Source: a virus
Direction: 5' to 3' (one strand)
Length of the DNA stretch: 32,446 nucleotides
IMG/VR virus record: IMGVR_UViG_3300037093_000077
Span: 1-32,446 of that record
Shown here: positions 1 through 8,964 of the stretch, piece by piece
How positions within the stretch are numbered: the first letter of the stretch is position 1
Layout: every line of letters starts with the position of its first letter
Program-made: the position numbers and the translations under genes
The notes under the pieces: model-generated
The model's input: the letters and a program-made list of their open reading frames with translations, nothing else
What the model was told of the DNA's origin: nothing
The model's database searches: none

Positions 1-194
1 CAAACTGGACCGCTAGTTGTGTTAACAAGGGCTATTTGACCGTTTGATACAGTTAATAGATTTTCATGAATTGCTTTAGATAAATATCCTGTTGTTGTCA
101 CAGTTGCAACAGAGTCGTTAGTATTTATAAAAACTAGATTAGGAATAACACCGGCTAACCCAGTAACGCTACTTGTAGCTTGTAAAATTGACAT
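1..194 (-). CDS. Partial phage structural-type protein (N-terminus only)
   Basis: An ATG-initiated reading frame begins at 194 and runs off the left edge of the window, leaving about 64 residues beginning MSILQATSSVTGLAGVIPNL. A strong ribosome-binding site (GGAGGG) lies about six bases upstream of the ATG. The visible part is rich in Thr, Val, Asn and Ser with no charged clusters, like small beta-rich virion proteins, and the gene follows the tail genes in the same direction. I do not recognise a named family. A structural role is inferred from position and composition only. Confidence 0.6.
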   Translation of the reverse strand, partial: MSILQATSSVTGLAGVIPNLVFINTNDSVATVTTTGYLSKAIHENLLTVSNGQIALVNTTSGPV

Positions 195-241
195 CTTTGC
201 CCTCCATGGTTTAGATTAATTTATATTTTATTTGGCAGAAA

Positions 242-352
242 CTATTTTTTCTTTTTAGCAGCTTTACCTATGCGACCTTCCATTTTGCCACCTTTTTTAT
301 TCATTTTTTCTTTCTTTTCGTAAGATTCTTCTTTACGTTCGTGCTTTTTCAT
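242..352 (-). CDS. Small lysine-rich basic protein (36 aa)
   Basis: A short frame starts at ATG 352 and stops at 242. It encodes MKKHERKEESYEKKEKMNKK followed by a Gly/Lys tail ending in four lysines. The sequence AAGGAC stands a suitable distance upstream as a ribosome-binding site. About half the residues are Lys or Glu, and there is no membrane segment. Such tiny basic proteins are common among phage late genes and may bind DNA or RNA, but no function is shown here. The gene lies between two minus-strand genes with short gaps on both sides, consistent with operon membership. It could be a chance frame, but the ribosome-binding site and spacing argue for a real gene. Confidence 0.55.
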   Translation of the reverse strand: MKKHERKEESYEKKEKMNKKGGKMEGRIGKAAKKKK

Positions 353-371
353 TTTCGATGTCCTTATTATA

Positions 372-599
372 TTAAAAATAAATTAATCTAAAGTCATTAT
401 AGTAAATCTTATACAAACCCCAAAGGTAGTCAAGAGGCCGTTGTTTACTTTTTTGCTTAGATTTCTTAATAGCCTTTGCTTTAGGCTTTACATGCTGAGG
501 CAGCTTTTTACCTTTAGGGGTGGCAGATTCAAATTCTTTGGCTAATTCAGGATGTTTAGCATACATGAATTTACGCTGGGCTTTGGAAACAAATGGCAC
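372..599 (-). CDS. Conserved small phage protein with QRKFMYAKHPELAKEF motif
   Basis: This 75-residue basic protein begins MPFVSKAQRKFMYAKHPELA and continues through a KEF...TPKGKKLP segment. That N-terminal pattern (SKAQRxFMYAKHPxLAKEFExATPKGKKLP) recurs as a short phage/prophage protein of unknown function. The first 40 or so residues are the conserved core. The last 20 (aromatic-rich, ending RLIYF) look unlike the core and could be an extended or read-through tail. It lies in the minus-strand tail operon. The biochemical role is unknown. The lysine-rich character would suit nucleic-acid binding, which is inference only. Confidence 0.7.
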   Translation of the reverse strand: MPFVSKAQRKFMYAKHPELAKEFESATPKGKKLPQHVKPKAKAIKKSKQKSKQRPLDYLWGLYKIYYNDFRLIYF

Positions 600-609
600 T
601 TTAATTCTC

Positions 610-990
610 CTATGAAGCTGTAGTTGGAACTGCTACCCAAGACTTAGTTGTCTCATCCCAGATATATAGATTTCCATCAGTAGGATAAGGTGTTGGAGGT
701 GTCCAAGTCCAGTTTGGGGTAGCAATAGTCCAACTTGGGTAAGGCTGTGGCGGATAAAACACATCATGGGTTGAATCATATGTATAGCCAATTCCTGCAT
801 AATTTCCTCGTAAAGGAGTGCCGCCATCCGGGATATCACTGTTTGGCGCATAATGATTGCCACCTCTCGTATTATAAGAGGTTTGGATCCATGAACCAGG
901 ACTAGTATCCACGAAAGTATTAAAAAATGCAGCATCAGCCACAATAACCTGGGTTACTATTCCATTAACTACTTTTGCGTAATGAGACAT
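610..990 (-). CDS. Small tail-associated phage protein (SWIQTSYNTRGG / GIGYTYD family)
   Basis: The 126-residue product has the layout of a recurring phage protein found near tail fibre genes. An N-terminal strand (YAKVVNGIVTQVIVADAAFF) is followed by SWIQTSYNTRGG, then GGTPLRGNYAGIGYTYD, a PPQPYPSW segment and a terminal WDETTKSWV. The Trp/Pro/Tyr-rich composition suggests a compact beta fold. It lies 13 bases downstream of the large fibre gene in the same direction, which fits a fibre-associated or chaperone-like virion component. The family match is from recall of the motif order. The molecular role is not established. Confidence 0.7.
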   Translation of the reverse strand: MSHYAKVVNGIVTQVIVADAAFFNTFVDTSPGSWIQTSYNTRGGNHYAPNSDIPDGGTPLRGNYAGIGYTYDSTHDVFYPPQPYPSWTIATPNWTWTPPTPYPTDGNLYIWDETTKSWVAVPTTAS

Positions 991-1003
991 TAAATTATTC
1001 CTT

Positions 1004-4000
1004 TTATGCTGTATAACTTCCGCTTGAGGTAAATTTCATGATGGTATTGCCGCCAGAAACTGTTACGGTTGGCGATCCAGTAGTTGTGCCTGAATAATTA
1101 GCGGTTGGAACAGATAAAACTATTATACCAGAACCGCCGGCTCCTCCAGAATACCCACCATTACCGCCATTTCCAGTGTTTGCCGAACCAGCAGCACTAT
1201 TGCTAGAACTTCCACCAGTACTATAAATTACACTAGATCCTGTGATAGTAGATGCCGAGCCTGTTCCGCCAATATTTGCAAATCCAACACCGCCAGCACC
1301 ACCACCGCCGCCAGCAACACCACCGTAGCTATATCCTGCTCCAGCATTTCCTTGGCCAGCAGTACCGCTTCCTCCGGTAGTACTTCCATAACCGCTACCA
1401 CCACCAGAACCACCATTTTGGCCAGCACCAGTATAAACTCCACCAGCACCACCACCAATAGAGGTAATTGTAGTTATGAAACTTCCGCTAATACTAGAAT
1501 TAGTTCCGTTAGTGGTTAGAGCACCACCACCACCAATTGTAATAGTATAAACCACACCTTGTTGTAAATTCGTTGTTGAGGCCAACAAACCGCCAGCACC
1601 ACCACCGCCACTATAAGAGCCGCTTCCTGGTCCAGCACCAGCACCAGCACCACCAGCGGCAGACAAATAAGAAATAGAATAATATTGGTTTATTGGGGTT
1701 GATGCATAAGCAGTACTAAATACTATCCATCCTTGGGTAGTATCAACATAAACTAAAGATACAGCTACTCGATTTATAACTATCTGTTCATTTGATGTTG
1801 AACCATTAATTTTACTTCCATTTGGATTAATATCAATCTGATTGGTAGCAGCTGTCCCAGAATAATCAACAATAGTTACATAGTTTCCTGCTGAAGGAGC
1901 AGAAGGCAATGTAACCGTAATTATTCCCGCTGTTGTATTAATTGGATACCCATTACCTGATATCGCTGTAAAATTAGAGGTTTGTACCGATTGCCAAGAA
2001 ATACCACCACCGCCTCCGCCACCCGCTTGAAATGTTGGAAGAGCACCTGCACCATTACTTGTTAATACCTGTCCTGATGTGCCAAGGGATGCTATTGATT
2101 GTACCGATCCAGTTGATGTTGTGCCGCCACATAAAACTGCATATGAAGTAAAAGATGCATCACCCGTTCCGCCATTGGCAACAGGCAACGTATTAGTTAC
2201 ACCATTAGAAAGATTTACATACCCCCATGCTGGATCGTTGCTAGCTCCAGTGTTAGCAAGGTATTGGGTTGCTGTAGTACTTTTAGCAAGAGCCATTAAT
2301 GTATTGGCAGCGCTCGCATATATAGTATCACCTTGGTTAAAACTAGTAATGTTTGTACCGCCAGAGGTTACGCCAATTGGTGTGGCAGCTGAACCCCAGG
2401 TTCCGGTTGTAATCGTGCCAATACTGGCCAAGGAAGACAATGTACCTACAGCGCTATTAACTAGAGTGCCAGAAACTGGAAATGTTACGGATGTGGTGTT
2501 ACTAAAAGTAAAAGTAGAATTGTATGCGCCAGACAATGTTAGACCGCCAGCTGTTGAAATGCTACCACCTAAAGTAACAGTATAAGCACCGTTGTTAACA
2601 CCTGTGCCGCCATAAGTTCCTGTTATTATTGAACCGTTCCACGCACCGGTTGTGATCGTTCCGGTTTGTGTAATATTTCCTTGCACGGCAGTTGGTAAAG
2701 TGCTACCAATGCTTGGAACTCCGCCACTACTCGTTATTAATACTCCACTATTGGCGGTTGTTAAACCTGTAATAGTATTAGCAGCTGATGAATAAAGAAG
2801 TTGATTAATAGTAGTAGTAGTAGGATAAGTAGCTGTAGACCAGGCAGGAGTAGTACTTGCACCTGACAATAAAACTTGATTAGCAGTAGATGTCCCGGCT
2901 AGGATAGCCCCCGCTGATGCAGTAGAATAAAAAATACCACCATTACTTGCTGTTAAGTTGGCGTTTAACCCGCCATTAGCTAACGACAAAGGAAAAGTAG
3001 GAATAGATGAAGTCGTAGCTAATGTGCCTGACGTTGGTAAAGTTACACTAGTAGCACCTGTCAATGTTAGGGTTGCTGCGTATGCGCCACTAGTTGTAAA
3101 GTTACCGCCAAGCGTGACTGTCGATGAGCCATTGTTAATTCCAGTCCCACCATACGTTGGGGAAATTATAGTGCCACCCCAAACGCCCGTACCTATAATG
3201 CCAACACTTGATAGTGATGATAGCGTAGTCACTGCTGAGTTAACCAGTGTTCCTGAAGTTGGTAGAGTAACGCTTGTAGCTCCAGTTACAGTTAACGTGG
3301 TGTTAAAAGCGCCGCTAGTTGTTAAGTTTCCCCCAAGTGTTATGGTGGATGCACCGTTATTTACGCCTGTGCCGCCATAAGTGCCCCCAACAACACCACC
3401 GTTCCAAGTTCCTGTGCCTATTGTGCCAAGAGTTGTAATGCTGCTTTGCCCTACGTAATTAGCGTCTATATCAATAACGGGAGTTGTGCCGCCTGTAGAG
3501 GTTATTCTATTTAACGTACCACCAACGCTTACTACGCCGGTTGAAGCAGTCGTAAACGGAGCCCAAGTAGAACCGTCTGCCGTACCTTCGAATACCGCAG
3601 TCTGCGTGTTAAATCTCATCGTGCCAGCGGCTCCAGCCTTGGCTGCTGTATTGCCTTGTGGTAAAGTTACACCGGCAGTTCCTGGCAATACAGCATTGCT
3701 TGCTAATCCTATTGTAACGTTCCCGGTTGCGCTAGATACTGTAGTTTGATTGGCAGTTGCGATGTTGCTAAGTACGCCGCTTCCCGCACCGGTTGCTTGC
3801 CAAGTAGGTGCACTTCCTGCGCCATTACTTGTTAATACCTGTCCTGATGTGCCACTGCTACTAACAGTTCCTACAGCACTTGTGCCGTTCCCTAATAAAA
3901 CTTCATATTGAGCAAGAGAAACTGCCCCAGTTCCTCCGTTAGCAACAGCAATAGTAGAACCAGCCCAAGTTCCTGTAGTTATAGTGCCAAGTGTAGTAAT

Positions 4001-5527
4001 ACTTGTCTGCCCTATATATGTTGAGTCAATATCTACAATAACACTCCCAGTAGTTGGTGAGCAGGTAATAAATCCACCCGTTCCTGCAACACTCGTAACA
4101 CCAGTAGATGATGATTCAAAAGTATCCCAGGTGGTGCCATCTGCAGTACCTTCAAAAACTCCGGATTGGGTATTAAACCTCATTGTTCCGGCCGCACCAG
4201 CACGAGCCGCAGTATTACCTTGTGGTAAAGTAACACCTGCCAGTCCAGGTAAAGATGGATTATTTGTTACGCCAATTGTGATCGCACCTGTTGCACTAGT
4301 AATTGTTAATGCTTTTCCTTGGGTTAAAGTAGCAGCGACTGGATCGCCGGCTGTTGTTCCAATTAATAATTGGCCTGCGGCTAATGCAATAGGATTAAAA
4401 GGGCTTGCTCCTTCGGCAATTAATATTCCGTGTGCAGTTGGGCTAACGAGACCAGATCCCCCTTGAGATGTAACTAACGGCAGAGATGGTATCCCAGCAA
4501 CTGTAGCTAGTGTGCCTGAAAGAGGAAAAGTAAGATCGGTAATACCAGTAAAATTAAATGTGACCGGATAAGCACCAGTAGTCGTTAAGCTGTCTGCTAA
4601 AGTAATAGTAGAGGCACCATTGTTTACTCCAGTTCCTCCGAACGCAGCTCCTAATGGCTCAATCATATAAGTTATCGTTCCAAGCTCAGTAATGCCTTGT
4701 TGAACAGCAGACGGTAAAGTTCCTGAAATGCTAGGCACTCCATCTATGTTAGTAACAAGCACGCTATCAGCAGCAGTAGCTAACCCTGTTATAGTGTTAT
4801 TTGCAGAAGAATATAAAAGTTGATTTGCAGTCGTTGTTGCAGGATATGTAGCGGTTGACCATGATGGTGCCGTAGACGAGCCTGATAACAACACTTTATC
4901 TGCGGTTGCAATTCCAGACAATATGGCGGTAGCTGTAGCGGTTGAATAAAATATGCCGCCATTAGAAGCGGTAAGGTTAGCATTTGTTCCTCCATAGGCT
5001 AAACTAATAACAGAGCCCTCAAATACTCCTGTTGTAATTGTACCAAGTGTAGTAATACTAGTTTGCCCAACATAATTTGGATCTATACTAATTACTGGGT
5101 TTTGCCCTCCAGTACAGGAAATTTTATTAAGAGTTCCTGTAACCGTTAACACCCCAACCCCTACAGTTGTAGCTAGAACTCCACTTGTTGGAAACGTTAT
5201 ACTAGTAGTTCCCGTCATATTAAAGGTAGAATTATAAGCACCTGTTGTTGTTAAACTACCGCCAAGAGTAATCGTTCCAGTATTGTTAATGCCAGTCCCA
5301 CCGAATTGTTGATTTAAAGGAGCACCAATAGATGCAATAGCTCCAAGCTCGGTAATATTTTGTTGTACCAACAATGGAATAGTAGCTTGAAAGCTTGGGA
5401 TCCCACCAGCATTTGTAACTAATATTGCATTTGTAGCTGTTCCTAACCCTACTAATTGGGTTGCAGATGATGCATATATTAATTGGTTAGCAGCAAATGC
5501 GGCATTGAGCGCGTTACTTATTGTCAT
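1004..5527 (-). CDS. Giant repetitive tail fibre with glycine-rich receptor-binding tip
   Basis: This 1507-residue protein is built almost entirely of recurring beta-rich modules. Typical elements are LGTITTGTWNGSVI, (Y/F)GGTGVNNGAxTITLGG, LTTSGAYNxTLT and TSVTLPTSGTL, alternating with FYSTATA...LLSG...WSTATYP...LLYSS blocks. Two blocks carry the common fibre motif AAGTMRFNTQxxVFEGTADGxxW (near residues 440 and 640). The last 200 or so residues are extremely Gly-rich (GGGGAGG, GGSGGGSGYG), like polyglycine-rich adhesin tips of tail fibres. The module homology extends to DNA: a 33-bp stretch is identical at 2052-2084 and 3822-3854. There is no signal peptide. The expected role is host-surface recognition at the tail tip. 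Plus-strand open frames inside it are artefacts of its composition. The attachment partner and receptor are unknown. Confidence 0.85.
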   Translation of the reverse strand: MTISNALNAAFAANQLIYASSATQLVGLGTATNAILVTNAGGIPSFQATIPLLVQQNITELGAIASIGAPLNQQFGGTGINNTGTITLGGSLTTTGAYNSTFNMTGTTSITFPTSGVLATTVGVGVLTVTGTLNKISCTGGQNPVISIDPNYVGQTSITTLGTITTGVFEGSVISLAYGGTNANLTASNGGIFYSTATATAILSGIATADKVLLSGSSTAPSWSTATYPATTTANQLLYSSANNTITGLATAADSVLVTNIDGVPSISGTLPSAVQQGITELGTITYMIEPLGAAFGGTGVNNGASTITLADSLTTTGAYPVTFNFTGITDLTFPLSGTLATVAGIPSLPLVTSQGGSGLVSPTAHGILIAEGASPFNPIALAAGQLLIGTTAGDPVAATLTQGKALTITSATGAITIGVTNNPSLPGLAGVTLPQGNTAARAGAAGTMRFNTQSGVFEGTADGTTWDTFESSSTGVTSVAGTGGFITCSPTTGSVIVDIDSTYIGQTSITTLGTITTGTWAGSTIAVANGGTGAVSLAQYEVLLGNGTSAVGTVSSSGTSGQVLTSNGAGSAPTWQATGAGSGVLSNIATANQTTVSSATGNVTIGLASNAVLPGTAGVTLPQGNTAAKAGAAGTMRFNTQTAVFEGTADGSTWAPFTTASTGVVSVGGTLNRITSTGGTTPVIDIDANYVGQSSITTLGTIGTGTWNGGVVGGTYGGTGVNNGASTITLGGNLTTSGAFNTTLTVTGATSVTLPTSGTLVNSAVTTLSSLSSVGIIGTGVWGGTIISPTYGGTGINNGSSTVTLGGNFTTSGAYAATLTLTGATSVTLPTSGTLATTSSIPTFPLSLANGGLNANLTASNGGIFYSTASAGAILAGTSTANQVLLSGASTTPAWSTATYPTTTTINQLLYSSAANTITGLTTANSGVLITSSGGVPSIGSTLPTAVQGNITQTGTITTGAWNGSIITGTYGGTGVNNGAYTVTLGGSISTAGGLTLSGAYNSTFTFSNTTSVTFPVSGTLVNSAVGTLSSLASIGTITTGTWGSAATPIGVTSGGTNITSFNQGDTIYASAANTLMALAKSTTATQYLANTGASNDPAWGYVNLSNGVTNTLPVANGGTGDASFTSYAVLCGGTTSTGSVQSIASLGTSGQVLTSNGAGALPTFQAGGGGGGGISWQSVQTSNFTAISGNGYPINTTAGIITVTLPSAPSAGNYVTIVDYSGTAATNQIDINPNGSKINGSTSNEQIVINRVAVSLVYVDTTQGWIVFSTAYASTPINQYYSISYLSAAGGAGAGAGPGSGSYSGGGGAGGLLASTTNLQQGVVYTITIGGGGALTTNGTNSSISGSFITTITSIGGGAGGVYTGAGQNGGSGGGSGYGSTTGGSGTAGQGNAGAGYSYGGVAGGGGGAGGVGFANIGGTGSASTITGSSVIYSTGGSSSNSAAGSANTGNGGNGGYSGGAGGSGIIVLSVPTANYSGTTTGSPTVTVSGGNTIMKFTSSGSYTA

Positions 5528-5546
5528 AAATTAATCCCTTAATAAA

Positions 5547-5990
5547 TTAAGTTACCACCCAATTTCCTTGTGGTGCGCCTAAAAGTGTAAAGTTATTATT
5601 AGTAACGCTGCATACTAAAGTTAGGGAATCACCAATATTAGATGATGCAACAGAACCACCAGCACCTAAAGTTGATGCAATGTTACCGAATTGAATTTGT
5701 TGTCCTGCATTTTGTGCTATCGTAACGGTGAAAGTCGAGAGGTTTATAATTTGTAAGACTTGCCCAACAACTGCAACGGTAGGAAGTGTATAAATAGCAT
5801 TGGCAGTGTTTGCTAGAAAATAGCCATTATTAATAACCAAAACTTGTCCAACAGCTAAAGTAGCCCAAGGAAGAGCTGCAAATGCTTGAGCATTAAATAT
5901 GGTATTAGCACCATTTCTTAAGCCGACAACAGTATCACCAGATTCGGCGACCGTTGTAACAGGATTAAATTGACTAAATTTTGTAGACAT
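5547..5990 (-). CDS. Tail-fibre-associated beta-rich virion protein
   Basis: The 147-residue product starts MSTKFSQFNPVTTVAESGDT, followed by VVGLRNGANTIFN, and ends with the short motif GAPQGNWVVT. Phage tail genes often encode proteins with this opening (KFSQF...GDxVVGLRxGxNxxF) and a closing GxW-type motif. It has no membrane segment and few charges. It sits between the spike/fibre gene upstream and the giant fibre gene downstream in the same operon, with gaps of only 3 and 19 bases. It is probably a fibre or head-fibre component. The exact position in the particle is unknown. Confidence 0.65.
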   Translation of the reverse strand: MSTKFSQFNPVTTVAESGDTVVGLRNGANTIFNAQAFAALPWATLAVGQVLVINNGYFLANTANAIYTLPTVAVVGQVLQIINLSTFTVTIAQNAGQQIQFGNIASTLGAGGSVASSNIGDSLTLVCSVTNNNFTLLGAPQGNWVVT

Positions 5991-5993
5991 TTA

Positions 5994-6368
5994 TTACTCC
6001 TGTATAGCGTAAAATGCAACAGTAATGCTTGGTGTCCCACTTGAAATAAAATGTATTACATCGGTTGATTTAACCATCTTAGCAGTTGGATTAAGCTCTG
6101 CTGTTGTTGCTGCAAAAGTATTACCAGCTGGAACAGTGGCGGTTGCGTTAAGAGCAACAAATACATTAGCAGCATTAGAGTATGAAAATACAGCCATAAA
6201 TTTATTAAAGGTTGTGGCTGTTGGAGCTCCTACGGCAGCAGTCAATGGAACTGCAACTGTAGTATCAGTACTTGCTGTTAGTGTTACAGAATAAATAGTG
6301 TTACAAAATGGCAAACCAAATCCATTTACACCACTTTTAGTCTTATCTACATTATAATTTGTTGCCAT
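5994..6368 (-). CDS. Small beta-rich structural protein, unknown family
   Basis: This is a 124-residue protein, Thr/Ala/Val-rich with almost no charged residues after the first 12, the usual look of a phage decoration or fibre subunit. It opens MATNYNVDKTKSGVNGFGLP, has alternating hydrophobic/Thr stretches predicted as beta strands, and ends AFYAIQE. Its ATG is preceded by a good ribosome-binding site (GGAGAA). It is sandwiched in the tail operon, ending three bases before the next start. I do not recognise a named domain. A virion role is inferred from location and composition. Confidence 0.6.
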   Translation of the reverse strand: MATNYNVDKTKSGVNGFGLPFCNTIYSVTLTASTDTTVAVPLTAAVGAPTATTFNKFMAVFSYSNAANVFVALNATATVPAGNTFAATTAELNPTAKMVKSTDVIHFISSGTPSITVAFYAIQE

Positions 6369-6387
6369 TAAAATTCTCCTAAATTAA

Positions 6388-8484
6388 TTAAATTATTCCT
6401 AAACGAGCATCTGCCACCCAATGCAAGATCCTTATGTTTCCAAGATTTCCCCCAAAATTAGTAGCTGTTGTTATACAAACAAATTTAGGCGTAGCATTTA
6501 AAACAGCAGTGCTTGACTCATCAGCAGATTGAGTTAAATTATAAGCTTGTGCATTATTATTTATTGGGTTGTATGTAGTTACAGTTGGCACGACCCTCAT
6601 ACCAGTTTCAAACTCCAAAGGAAACCCAATACCAACTCCATTTAAATTATTAACAGGGAAATAATACTCGCCTGTGCCAACGCCTAATGCGGTTGCCGGA
6701 ACGATACTGTTGGAAAATGATTTCCTATAGTAGTATAAACAGTCTTGCATGACGGATATTACTGATTGTGGTGCTGGCCTTGTAGGTATATCTCCCGGCA
6801 CAACGCTTGCGGAATTAATCGAGATAGTATCCGCCGCTGTCATTGCCCCAAAACCCACTACAATTGCAAAAAAATTAGCAGTTTGAGTAGCTGCTACTCC
6901 TTTCATATCCCAACCGCTAAAACCATTAAAATTAAAATTAGTAGTGGCATTAGCCTTTATGGTAAATTGAGCATTTCCTAAATCACTTCGTGGAACCTCG
7001 ACCCATGTGCCGTTTAAAGTGGCAGGATGTCCATTAGCGTCTAGTGTGGCGACAACAGAATTATTAGTGCCAGCTACTACGCTTGGTAAAGAAGCATCAG
7101 TGCAATACCATAACGATATTGTTGCGGTTATTCCAGCTAAATTAGAGGTTTTGCTTTCAATGGCACAAGACATCTTTGAATTCAACATTTCTCGTGCCTT
7201 AGTTGAATCTAAATATTGGACTATTGCAGGTTGAACAGCAGCAGCAGCGGTTAATACTAATTCACCATTACCACCACGATTAACGCTAACGCCACTATTG
7301 GCCGATTGAAATACTATTGTTTGATCCCAGGCATAAAAAGATTTGTTAGCACCAACTGCTTGAACTGCAACAGTCGTTCCTAAAAATTGGGAAGGATTTA
7401 AGGGGAAATCCCACCCACATAAATAGCTTGAAATAGGCTTATATTCTAATGCAGGAATATTAGCCTCTTCTACTTGCTGGTTAACTGGGATTTGATCAAA
7501 AATAACATTGGTTAGATCTGTTTCTAAACCAGCAACTTGAACGTTAGATAAAGTAGTAGTAGCTGCAATTGGTAATGTTATAATTATATCAACATACCCC
7601 ACATCAGCATTGTCAGTATTACTTGCTGCGGCCAATTGAACCGTGTTTGTAAATTCTTGATAAGTACCCAACACATTGTTAGCGGTAAGCAACGCTTGGG
7701 GCGCACCAACTGATGGTGCATATTGCATTGTCACAGAACTAAGAGGTGCTAATAAAATAGATGTTGCAATGTAACCGTTTGTGCCTCCTGGCTGAGGAGA
7801 CCAAATGTTAGGGTTATGGTATAGCCTTTGGAAAAGGGTTAATCCTGTAACGTTAGCACTTGGTGTTACTGTTAAAGTATAAGGCGGGTTGCCCGGGTAA
7901 GCCGAAGATCCTGCTATTGAATTTCTAGTAACTGTTACGCTACCAGCCCCTAGCGTTGTTAAATTTAACGTCCAACGTTGCCCTATTACCGTGCTAACTG
8001 TTCCTGTTACTGGAGAGGTTATGATTAACGGGGTTGGAGGGCTAAACGATACGTTTGCAAACTGAGGGTTAATCAAGCCATTGCTAATATTAGCTTGTGT
8101 TAGGGATTCGCTTTCGTTGGTTACTATATTAGGCCATGCCTCTCTAGTAAACTGTTCTGTTCCCATTGAATTAGTAACAGTAATATAATAAAGCTGTACG
8201 TTTGCGTCTGGTAACTGTGAATCGTAAGGAAAATAGTAAACAGCAATATTGTTGCCTGCTGCATCCTGAAATGTTCCAGCGTTGCTTAAAATAATAGGAT
8301 TAGGCAATGCCGTATAAGTGTAATTAGGCGGTGCGCCAGATAGCTCATATACAAGTTTTGGCACAGTTCTTGCATCATCTTGCCAGAAAGAGACAACCCC
8401 ATTAGATAAGGGTGCGCCCGAATCTTTGTCTACCAAATATGGAGACAAATCAATAGCCGTTATATATCTAGGGTCGAGAGCCAT
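6388..8484 (-). CDS. Tail spike/fibre with particle-binding N-terminal domain
   Basis: The 698-residue protein begins with a domain (about residues 10-120) arranged like podovirus spike anchor domains: SGAPLSNGVVSFWQDD, then NPIILSNAGTFQDAAGN, then an AVYYFPYDSQ...YYITVTN strand. The P22 tailspike head-binding region has the same order (NGKIYIG..., plus an INAAGK-type turn). A middle region (residues 140-350) is Thr/Pro/Asn-rich and beta-like. The C-terminal half contains RAREML and the fibre-type motif DCLYYYRKSF followed by FPLEFETGMRVVPTVTTYNP, and ends ARLGII. No catalytic lyase motif is evident. It follows the ejection genes, as gene 9 follows 16 in P22 order, with a cargo island between. 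A spike role is well supported. Enzymatic activity is not shown. Confidence 0.75.
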   Translation of the reverse strand: MALDPRYITAIDLSPYLVDKDSGAPLSNGVVSFWQDDARTVPKLVYELSGAPPNYTYTALPNPIILSNAGTFQDAAGNNIAVYYFPYDSQLPDANVQLYYITVTNSMGTEQFTREAWPNIVTNESESLTQANISNGLINPQFANVSFSPPTPLIITSPVTGTVSTVIGQRWTLNLTTLGAGSVTVTRNSIAGSSAYPGNPPYTLTVTPSANVTGLTLFQRLYHNPNIWSPQPGGTNGYIATSILLAPLSSVTMQYAPSVGAPQALLTANNVLGTYQEFTNTVQLAAASNTDNADVGYVDIIITLPIAATTTLSNVQVAGLETDLTNVIFDQIPVNQQVEEANIPALEYKPISSYLCGWDFPLNPSQFLGTTVAVQAVGANKSFYAWDQTIVFQSANSGVSVNRGGNGELVLTAAAAVQPAIVQYLDSTKAREMLNSKMSCAIESKTSNLAGITATISLWYCTDASLPSVVAGTNNSVVATLDANGHPATLNGTWVEVPRSDLGNAQFTIKANATTNFNFNGFSGWDMKGVAATQTANFFAIVVGFGAMTAADTISINSASVVPGDIPTRPAPQSVISVMQDCLYYYRKSFSNSIVPATALGVGTGEYYFPVNNLNGVGIGFPLEFETGMRVVPTVTTYNPINNNAQAYNLTQSADESSTAVLNATPKFVCITTATNFGGNLGNIRILHWVADARLGII

Positions 8485-8524
8485 ATTTAGAATCCTTTCT
8501 TTGCTGTGGCATCCGTTGCTTTGC

Positions 8525-8580
8525 AGTTTTTAGTATAGTAAAATTTAAGAATATAACTACTATAAATTTGCATGGGGATA
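8525..8580 (+). promoter_or_regulatory. Promoter/leader module shared with the Bdr-like gene at 23732
   Basis: The segment AGTTTTTAGTATAGTAAAAT, the sequence after it and the terminal GGGGATA recur almost unchanged at 23682-23728, upstream of another Bdr-like gene. TATAGT at 8534-8539 fits a -10 box. No good -35 is seen at 16-18 bases, so an activator or an extended element may be used. The closing GGGGAT acts as ribosome-binding site, nine bases before the ATG at 8589. Conservation of the leader at two separate loci implies that leader and gene moved or were duplicated together. Confidence 0.6.
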
Positions 8581-8588
8581 TACAATAA

Positions 8589-8900
8589 ATGACTAATACA
8601 GCGTGGCAATACTATAAAGATTTAAAGGCTGGCGGAGTGCCAGAAGAACAGGCAGTTGCAGAAACGGATGCTTTAAATGTGGCAGTACAAGGCTTGGATA
8701 ACAAAATTGATCAAGTTAAAGACGAATTAAAAGCCGATATAAAAGATGTAAAGGCCGAGATTAAAGCATTGAGAACCGAATTAAAAGCCGATATAAAAGA
8801 TGTTAAAAGTAGCACTAACAAAATATTCTATACCATGATTAGTGCGATGCTTGTGTTTATTGTAAAAACAGTTGTAATGTTTTGTATACATGGAAGATAA
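8589..8900 (+). CDS. Bdr-like coiled-coil membrane protein, copy A
   Basis: This 103-residue protein has three parts. An N-terminal motif, YYKDLKAGGVPEEQAVAETD then ALN, matches the other four copies in this window. A charged coiled coil (residues 36-75) contains two near-identical ELKADIKDVK units. A C-terminal hydrophobic segment (about residues 80-99, FYTMISAMLVFIVKTVVMF) is a probable membrane anchor. This layout resembles the Bdr proteins of Borrelia cp32 prophages and DUF1640-type coiled-coil proteins. That resemblance is by architecture and motif, not by a database search. It is transcribed opposite to the flanking late genes and lies first in the left cargo island. Function is unknown. 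An inner-membrane homo-oligomer is inferred. Confidence 0.75.
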   Translation: MTNTAWQYYKDLKAGGVPEEQAVAETDALNVAVQGLDNKIDQVKDELKADIKDVKAEIKALRTELKADIKDVKSSTNKIFYTMISAMLVFIVKTVVMFCIHGR

Positions 8901-8905
8901 AACCC

Positions 8906-8934
8906 TTGACCTACCCATCGGCTTAAGGTATAGT
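8906..8934 (+). promoter_or_regulatory. Sigma-70-type promoter for Bdr-like copy B
   Basis: TTGACC (8906-8911) and TATAGT (8929-8934) are separated by exactly 17 bases, close to the sigma-70 consensus. The predicted start of transcription is near 8941, about 24 bases before the GTG at 8965. The promoter points away from the late genes and would express copy B and the micropeptide independently of the phage late programme. Confidence 0.65.
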
Positions 8935-8964
8935 TAATTGGTAAACTAATTGGGGGATGTGCAA

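Noticed and set aside
2079-4466. Long plus-strand open frames within the fibre gene
   Set aside because: They lie opposite a repetitive Gly/Thr/Val-rich gene, are rich in Val/Pro/Leu as expected for its reverse complement, and lack ribosome-binding sites and domains.
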